Shown here piece after piece: positions 59,294 to 64,000 of a stretch of DNA of 64,000 nt. The stretch is from assembly GCF_009363255.1 (NCBI RefSeq), contig NZ_CP045318.1, positions 1,092,001-1,156,000 on the forward strand, in the 5' to 3' direction. This DNA comes from Roseivivax sp. THAF197b. GTDB lineage: Bacteria; Pseudomonadota; Alphaproteobacteria; Rhodobacterales; Rhodobacteraceae. The position numbers and the translations under genes are program-made. The notes beneath the pieces were generated by a model. That model was not told where the DNA came from, did no database searches, and was given only the letters and a program-made list of their open reading frames with translations. The stretch's first letter is position 1. Every line of letters starts with the position of its first letter.

Positions 59294-59327
59294 TGTTACA
59301 AAAATCAGCCCGTTACGCCGTTACAAA
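59294..59327 (+). repeat. TGTTACAAA / CGTTACAAA repeats near attR
   Basis: TGTTACAAA at 59294-59302 and CGTTACAAA at 59319-59327 repeat the nonamer found twice before the integrase at 41899-41919. The left copies lie 58 and 70 bases inside the left core and the right copies 65 and 40 bases inside the right core, consistent with integrase arm sites. Confidence 0.5.
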
Positions 59328-59367
59328 ATGCCTTGTAAGTATATGATTTATCGCCAGAAATCCAAAA

Positions 59368-59390
59368 TTCAATTCTCTCCAGCAGCACCA
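59368..59390 (+). repeat. attR core (partial tRNA-Thr 3' end)
   Basis: 23 bases identical to 41818-41840, without the rest of a tRNA, so only the 3' end of tRNA-Thr is duplicated. This marks the right boundary of the prophage-like element. Confidence 0.9.
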
Positions 59391-59538
59391 TTTTCCTCCC
59401 TTCATCGCCCAGTCTCAGTGGCCCGCAGCGCCATTCCGTCGGAGATGCCTCCTTTGCGACGTTCTTACACATTGCGCGGAACAAAACGGCGTTACCGACG
59501 CTTCATCCACATACAAATTGTAAAAGTGGAGAAAAAAG

Positions 59539-59607
59539 ATGCGTAATATCATTTACCTTGTCGGCCTCGTCGTCATCGTTGTCGCTATCGTCCAGTTCGT
59601 CCTCTGA
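59539..59607 (+). CDS. 22-residue single-span membrane peptide
   Basis: MRNIIYLVGLVVIVVAIVQF then VL and TGA, one hydrophobic helix with a positive N-terminus. GGAG 7 nt before the ATG supports translation. Very similar short MxNIIYLVGLVVIV peptides are, from memory, common in Rhodobacteraceae. It is the first chromosomal gene right of the prophage boundary. Function unknown. Confidence 0.6.
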   Translation: MRNIIYLVGLVVIVVAIVQFVL

Positions 59608-59707
59608 ATTTCCCTATCCACGCAACGAGCGCAGGCGCTTGGCCTGCGCTTGTCTGCGCGGGGTCCGGTTGATAAGCCCCAAGCGTCACAGCCCAAGGTG
59701 CCGGATC

Positions 59708-60847
59708 ATGCGCGCAGCCATCGCCACAAGCGATTACCACGTCCCCGGCGAGACGTTCATCAATCGCCATATTGCGCATCTTTTCGGTGGCGACACTGTG
59801 ATCGTCACCGGCCGCTTCAACGGCGACGATGCCCATTCCAAACCCCTTTTCGAGCGCCGTGCCAAACCGCCCCTGTCGGACGTAATCCGCGCCCCGTTCT
59901 GGACGGTGTGGAACAGGGTGCGGCACAAGACCACGCGGCTGCCGTTCGGCCATCAGAAAGCGGCCCTTGCTGCCTTTCTGCGCACGGAACGCGTTGAGGT
60001 CATCCTCGCCGAGTTCGGCACGCAAGCCCTGGCACTGGCCCCCCTGGCCAACGAGTTGCGCATCCCGATCTTCACCTATTTTCGCGGCACCGATGCGTCG
60101 AAATCCCTGGCACCGCCACGGATGCAGGCGGCCTACCGGCTGATGATGCCACGGCTTGCGGGCGTCATCTCGGTCAGTCAGTTCCTGCTCGACAATCTTG
60201 CCGCCCATGGCGTGTCGCATCCCAATGCGCATGTGATCCCTTCGGGCGTGGATGTGCGCCGGTTCGCGCCGGGCCGGAAGGTGCCGCTGTCCTGCCTCGC
60301 CGTAGGGCGGTTCGTCGAGAAAAAGGCGCCACTGACCACCCTGCGCTCCTTCGCCGAGGCATCGGAAGGCCTGCCCGACGCCAGGCTAGATTTCGTGGGC
60401 GACGGCCCGCTTCTCGAACAATCCAAAGCGCTTGCGGAAAGTCTGGGCGTGACCGAGAAGGTCCGATTCCATGGCGCGCAACCGCATGATTTCGTGCGAG
60501 AAAAGCTGAAGACGACGGCGTTTTTCCTGCAGCATTCGGTCACGGCTGCTGATGGCAATACCGAAGGTTTGCCCACCGCGATCCAGGAGGCGATGGCCGC
60601 GGGCTGCATCACCGTCTCCACCCGGCATGCAGGCATCCCCGAGGCGATCGACGAAGGTGAGACGGGTTATCTTGTGGCCGAACACGACGCGGCGGGGTTC
60701 ACCGCCGCCATCCAAACCGCTTTGAACGCGCCGGACCACGCGGCCATGTCGGCGCGTGCACGAGAGGTGGCCGAGGCGCGGTTCGACAACGAACGATTGC
60801 TGGCAAAGCTCGAAGACACGATCCGCGCCACGCTCAAGGGCGCCTGA
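59708..60847 (+). CDS. GT4-family glycosyltransferase
   Basis: 379 residues with two Rossmann-like domains (GT-B fold). FTYFRGTDASKSL and VISVSQFLLDNL lie in the acceptor half. The donor half has VIPSGVDVRRFAPG, LDFVGDGPLLEQSKALAESL and the GT4 signature NTEGLPTAIQEAMAAGC with the catalytic-site Glu pair. Start ATG at 59708 (MRAAIATSDYHVPGE). It stands upstream of waaA on the same strand, so a role in LPS or exopolysaccharide is likely; donor and acceptor are unknown. Confidence 0.9.
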   Translation: MRAAIATSDYHVPGETFINRHIAHLFGGDTVIVTGRFNGDDAHSKPLFERRAKPPLSDVIRAPFWTVWNRVRHKTTRLPFGHQKAALAAFLRTERVEVILAEFGTQALALAPLANELRIPIFTYFRGTDASKSLAPPRMQAAYRLMMPRLAGVISVSQFLLDNLAAHGVSHPNAHVIPSGVDVRRFAPGRKVPLSCLAVGRFVEKKAPLTTLRSFAEASEGLPDARLDFVGDGPLLEQSKALAESLGVTEKVRFHGAQPHDFVREKLKTTAFFLQHSVTAADGNTEGLPTAIQEAMAAGCITVSTRHAGIPEAIDEGETGYLVAEHDAAGFTAAIQTALNAPDHAAMSARAREVAEARFDNERLLAKLEDTIRATLKGA

Positions 60848-60951
60848 TCACTGACCAAACCGGACGTCACAGACCCGCCTCCAGCCCCGCCGCCTTCACA
60901 ACGCAGCGTCGCGCGGTGTAGGAGGGCGCGATCCGCCGCAACGGGATAGCC

Positions 60952-62175
60952 ATGCTGCTTTATCGTTTCCTGATCTCCATCTTTGCTAGCGTCGTTCTGG
61001 TGAGCACGGGCCTGCGCGAGGGCAGGAGCGCCGTCGCCGCGAGGCTGGGGATAGGTGGCCCGCGCAACGGACAGGCGCGGCTTTGGCTGCACGCCGCCTC
61101 GAATGGCGAATTGGCCTCCGCGCGCCCGGTGATCGAGGCCCTGCGGAAGGCACGGCCCGATCTGCCCATCCTCGTCACCTGCAACACGGAGACGGGCTGC
61201 GATCTGGCGCGAAAGATGGGGCTGGAGGCCCGGCTTGCCCCTCTCGATCTTCGCTGGATCGTGGCGCGGTTTCTGCGCGACTGGCAGGTGGCGGCGCATA
61301 TCACGCTCGAATCGGAGATATGGCCGAACCGGATCCTGCGCATGCCGGGGCCGGTGATCGTTCTGGGTGCGCGGTTGACGGAACGCTCCGCGCGCAGCTG
61401 GCAGCGTCTGCCCGCCCTGGCGCGCACGCTTCTGTCACGCATCGACTACCTGTCGGCGCAGGACAACAATTCGCGCGCGCGCTTGCTGGGCCTTGGTCTT
61501 CCCGAGGCCGCAGCAGGCCCCGTGACCGATCTCAAAGCGCTTTATACGCCGCCGCAGGACCTTATGCCTGATGCGGATTTGATGGCCGCCTATCCGCGGG
61601 CGCGGACATGGCTCGCGGCCTCGACCCATGAGGGCGAGGAGGAGACGGTGATCGCGGCGCATCTCAAGGCCCGCACGGCGGAGCCGGGGCTGCGCCTGAT
61701 CCTCGCGCCGCGTCATCCCGCGCGCGGGGACAAGGTCGCGGCGCTGTTGCAGGGCGCAGGGCTTGAGATCGCGCGGCGCAGTCGGGGCGAGATTGGCGCC
61801 GAGGTGCTGCTGGCCGACACGATGGGCGAGATGGCGCTGTGGTATCGCCTGGCCGGTCGGGTGTTCATCGGCGGCACGCTCACCGATCGCGGCGGGCATA
61901 CGCCGTTCGAGCCTGCGGCCTTCGGTGCGGCCCTCCTGCACGGGACGGATGTGGCGAATTTCGCGCGTCCCTTCGCGCAGCTGGACAAGGCCGGGGCGGC
62001 GCGCCGGATCGCCGATGCCGACGGGCTGGCCGAGGCGCTGACGGCGTTGGGCGATCCCGCGGACCAGGTGCGGCAAGGGCAGGCGGCACAGCAGGCGCTG
62101 CAGCCCGAGGCCGATCTCGATGCGCTCCTCGCCGCGATCCTGCAGCGGCTGCCGGAGCGGTCGGGCATGGCTTGA
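60952..62175 (+). CDS. waaA: 3-deoxy-D-manno-octulosonic acid transferase
   Basis: 407 residues; attaches Kdo to lipid A precursors at the cytoplasmic face of the inner membrane. An N-terminal hydrophobic anchor (MLLYRFLISIFASVVLV) is followed by WLHAASNGELASARPV with the catalytic Glu, ESEIWPNRI, WLAASTHEGEEE and the FIGGTLTDRGGHTPFEPAAF donor-binding motif. Length and motifs are standard. No kinase or other lipid A genes adjoin it here. Confidence 0.94.
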   Translation: MLLYRFLISIFASVVLVSTGLREGRSAVAARLGIGGPRNGQARLWLHAASNGELASARPVIEALRKARPDLPILVTCNTETGCDLARKMGLEARLAPLDLRWIVARFLRDWQVAAHITLESEIWPNRILRMPGPVIVLGARLTERSARSWQRLPALARTLLSRIDYLSAQDNNSRARLLGLGLPEAAAGPVTDLKALYTPPQDLMPDADLMAAYPRARTWLAASTHEGEEETVIAAHLKARTAEPGLRLILAPRHPARGDKVAALLQGAGLEIARRSRGEIGAEVLLADTMGEMALWYRLAGRVFIGGTLTDRGGHTPFEPAAFGAALLHGTDVANFARPFAQLDKAGAARRIADADGLAEALTALGDPADQVRQGQAAQQALQPEADLDALLAAILQRLPERSGMA

Positions 62176-62225
62176 AGGCCTTGGGCGATGCAATATCTTT
62201 AAAGGTAGAAACTCAGAGCCAGTCC

Positions 62226-62681
62226 ATGATCAGCTACACGCTCAAATGCGCGTCGGGACACAGCTTCGACAGCTGGTTCCAATCCGCCACCGCCTTCGAA
62301 ACCCTGCAGGCGCAGGGCATGGTCTCCTGCGCGATCTGCGGGGACACGAAAGTGGAAAAAGCGTTGATGGCGCCTGCCGTGTCCAAGTCGACGTCAAAGG
62401 ACGAACAGGCCAAGCCCATAGCGGCGCCGGACCGGCCAGGGCCGCTTTCTGCGCCGAAAAGCCCGGCGGAACAGGCGATTGCCGCGCTCAAGGCGCATGT
62501 GGAGAAGAACCACCATTATGTCGGCAAAAGCTTCGCCAGCGAGGCGCGCGCGATTCATGACGGTGATGCGCCCGAACGCCCCATCTGGGGCGAGGCGCGG
62601 CCTGACGAGGCGCGCAAATTGGCAGAGGACGGGGTACCCATCGCCCCCTTGCCATTCACCCCGACACGCAAAAGTAACTGA
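62226..62681 (+). CDS. DUF1178 family protein
   Basis: 151 residues, MISYTLKCASGHSFDSWFQS then VSCAICGDTKVEKALMAPAV. The Cys/His set (C8, H12 and CAIC) suggests a zinc ribbon as in regulatory FmdB-like proteins, and the C-terminal half contains HHYVGKSFASEARAIHDGDA and WGEARPDEARKLAEDGV, the DUF1178 hallmark. Alphaproteobacterial, function unknown. The SDR gene starts 7 bases after its stop. Confidence 0.9.
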   Translation: MISYTLKCASGHSFDSWFQSATAFETLQAQGMVSCAICGDTKVEKALMAPAVSKSTSKDEQAKPIAAPDRPGPLSAPKSPAEQAIAALKAHVEKNHHYVGKSFASEARAIHDGDAPERPIWGEARPDEARKLAEDGVPIAPLPFTPTRKSN

Positions 62682-62687
62682 GGTAAC

Positions 62688-63335
62688 ATGGCGCGGATAT
62701 TGATCACGGGTGCCAGTCGCGGCATCGGCGCGGCGCTGGCCGAGCGCATGGAGACGCAAGGACACGAAGCGATCCGCACCTCGCGGGCAGGGGGCGGTAC
62801 GGTCGCCCTCGATGTGACAGACCCGGCCTCGATCGCGAACCTTGCCACGCGGATCGGGGAGGACAGCCTCGACGTGCTGGTCTGCAATGCGGGCATCTAC
62901 CCCGACAAGGCAGAGGCGCTCGACAATGGCTATCCGCCGCAAATGTGGGCCGACGCCTTCGCCACCAACGTCACCGGCGTCTTCGCCACGATCCAGGCGC
63001 TTTTGCCCGCGCTCCGGCGCTCGAAGGCCGGCAAGATCGCGATCATCTCCTCGCAGATGGGATCGTCCGAACGCGCGCCGGGCGGCAGCTATATCTACCG
63101 CGCCACCAAGGCGGCGGTGACCAATCTGGGGCGCAACCTTGCCGCCGATCTACGCGATGACGGCATCGCCGTGGGTATCTACCATCCCGGCTGGGTGCGC
63201 ACCGATATGGGCGGGCAGGGGGCGAGCATCTCGCCCGAGGCGTCCGCTGCGGGCCTTGCAGACCGGATCGCGGAGCTGAGCCTCGAGACGACCGGCGCCT
63301 TCCTGACCTGGGACGGAGAGGTGCATCCGTTCTGA
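62688..63335 (+). CDS. Short-chain dehydrogenase/reductase
   Basis: 215 residues, a compact SDR. Cofactor loop ITGASRGIGAALAE (TGxxxGxG), DVTDPASI, NAGIYPD (NNAG-like), and the catalytic Ser (IISSQMGS) with YIYRATKAA (Tyr-X-X-X-Lys). It is slightly short at the substrate loop and C-terminus, as in sniffer/C-factor-like SDRs. NAD(P)-dependent oxidoreductase; the substrate is not predictable from context. Confidence 0.9.
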   Translation: MARILITGASRGIGAALAERMETQGHEAIRTSRAGGGTVALDVTDPASIANLATRIGEDSLDVLVCNAGIYPDKAEALDNGYPPQMWADAFATNVTGVFATIQALLPALRRSKAGKIAIISSQMGSSERAPGGSYIYRATKAAVTNLGRNLAADLRDDGIAVGIYHPGWVRTDMGGQGASISPEASAAGLADRIAELSLETTGAFLTWDGEVHPF

Positions 63336-63485
63336 GCCCGCCCCCCGGGTCTGTGCGCAACATCCTGAGGCACGCGTCATAGCGGCATCCGGGCCAGCCC
63401 CGCGCCGCGGATGCAAGCACGCTCTTGCGCGTGTTCGACCCCCCGATTAAAGGGCGAGGCGAAGTCAGTCCCCGGGAGGCGCGCC

Positions 63486-64000
63486 ATGCCCGTTCTCGTG
63501 ATGAAGTTCGGCGGCACGTCCGTCGCCACGCTCGATCGTATCCGCCGCGCGGCCAAACGCGTGGGCGTCGAGGTATCCAAGGGCTATGACGTGATCGTCA
63601 TCGTCTCCGCGATGTCGGGCGAGACCAACAAGCTCGTGGGCTTCGTGAACGAGACCTCGCCTTTCTACGATGCGCGCGAATATGACGCCGTGGTGTCCTC
63701 GGGCGAGAACGTGACCGCGGGGCTGATGGCGCTGACGCTGCAGGAAATGGACGTGCCTGCGCGCTCCTGGCAGGGCTGGCAGGTGCCGCTTCTGACTACC
63801 TCGGCTCATGGTGCGGCCCGGATCGAGGACATCCCCACCGACAACATCAACGCCAAGTTCGGCGAGGGCATGCGCGTCGCGGTCGTGGCGGGCTTTCAGG
63901 GCATCAGCCCCGAGGGCCGGATCACCACGCTGGGGCGCGGCGGGTCTGACACGACGGCGGTGGCCTTTGCGGCGGCCTTCGGCGCGGAGCGTTGCGATAT
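63486..64000 (+). CDS. lysC: Aspartate kinase, N-terminal part
   Basis: About 171 residues of the kinase domain before the window ends. [19 protein letters not shown] holds the KFGGTS nucleotide/phosphate motif; [23 protein letters not shown] and the [14 protein letters not shown] motif are all standard. It phosphorylates aspartate for Lys/Thr/Met synthesis; regulatory ACT domains would lie outside. GGGAGG lies 9 nt before the ATG at 63486. The gene runs off the right edge. Confidence 0.96.
   Translation, partial: MPVLVMKFGGTSVATLDRIRRAAKRVGVEVSKGYDVIVIVSAMSGETNKLVGFVNETSPFYDAREYDAVVSSGENVTAGLMALTLQEMDVPARSWQGWQVPLLTTSAHGAARIEDIPTDNINAKFGEGMRVAVVAGFQGISPEGRITTLGRGGSDTTAVAFAAAFGAERCD

Overview
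The window looks like chromosome of a Rhodobacteraceae (Roseobacter-group) alphaproteobacterium. The evidence is the GC-rich coding, an aa3 oxidase subunit I, aerobic cobaltochelatase CobS, the murA / DUF2948 / hisD / UPF0262 / LMW-phosphatase block, and DUF1127 and DUF1178 proteins. Most of it is ordinary housekeeping sequence, interrupted by two integrated mobile elements, each beside a tRNA gene.

Layout. 1-3290: end of ctaD, a GH13 alpha-glucosidase and lipB, all on the minus strand. 3290-11129: a 7.7-kb integrative element bounded by two identical 109-bp direct repeats, each containing a complete tRNA-Leu(GAG). 11130-41661: core genes, including a BI-1 family membrane protein, a LysR regulator, an aminotransferase/sulfotransferase-like pair, hisN, two purine deaminases, mgtE, 5-formyl-THF cyclo-ligase, cobS, an ECF sigma/anti-sigma/fasciclin module, msrB, a J-domain protein, bolA, gatB, a lytic transglycosylase, pepN, and the hisD-murA region. 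41766-59390: tRNA-Thr(GGT) and a 17.5-kb prophage-like element ending in a 23-bp copy of the tRNA 3' end. 59391-64000: a small membrane peptide, a glycosyltransferase, waaA (lipid A / Kdo), a DUF1178 protein, an SDR and the start of lysC.

The most interesting part is the first element. It has a tyrosine integrase next to the tRNA, a candidate defence gene, and an ~840-bp non-coding block. That block carries four short motifs strikingly like T7/T3-class phage RNA polymerase promoters, arranged as two pairs around a strong terminator. Downstream lie zinc-binding and HNH proteins and two genes that resemble, weakly, a T7-type scaffold and a small terminase. My reading, which is inference, is a phage satellite that answers to a T7-like helper phage and redirects its packaging.

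The second element has portal, fused protease-capsid, connectors, both terminase subunits, tail chaperones and a tape measure. I see no tail tube, baseplate, fibre or lysis genes in it. It also carries AT-rich cargo: a secreted protein, two HEPN/DUF4145-like candidates, and a protein with HUH-replication-initiator-like motifs. It could be a capsid-forming satellite or a decayed prophage.

Smaller points are a dispersed intergenic repeat (three copies), a 54-bp tandem repeat, a degenerate HAD protein, and paired AT-rich palindromes between convergent genes. Assignments rest on reading translated sequences and motifs; no database search was possible.
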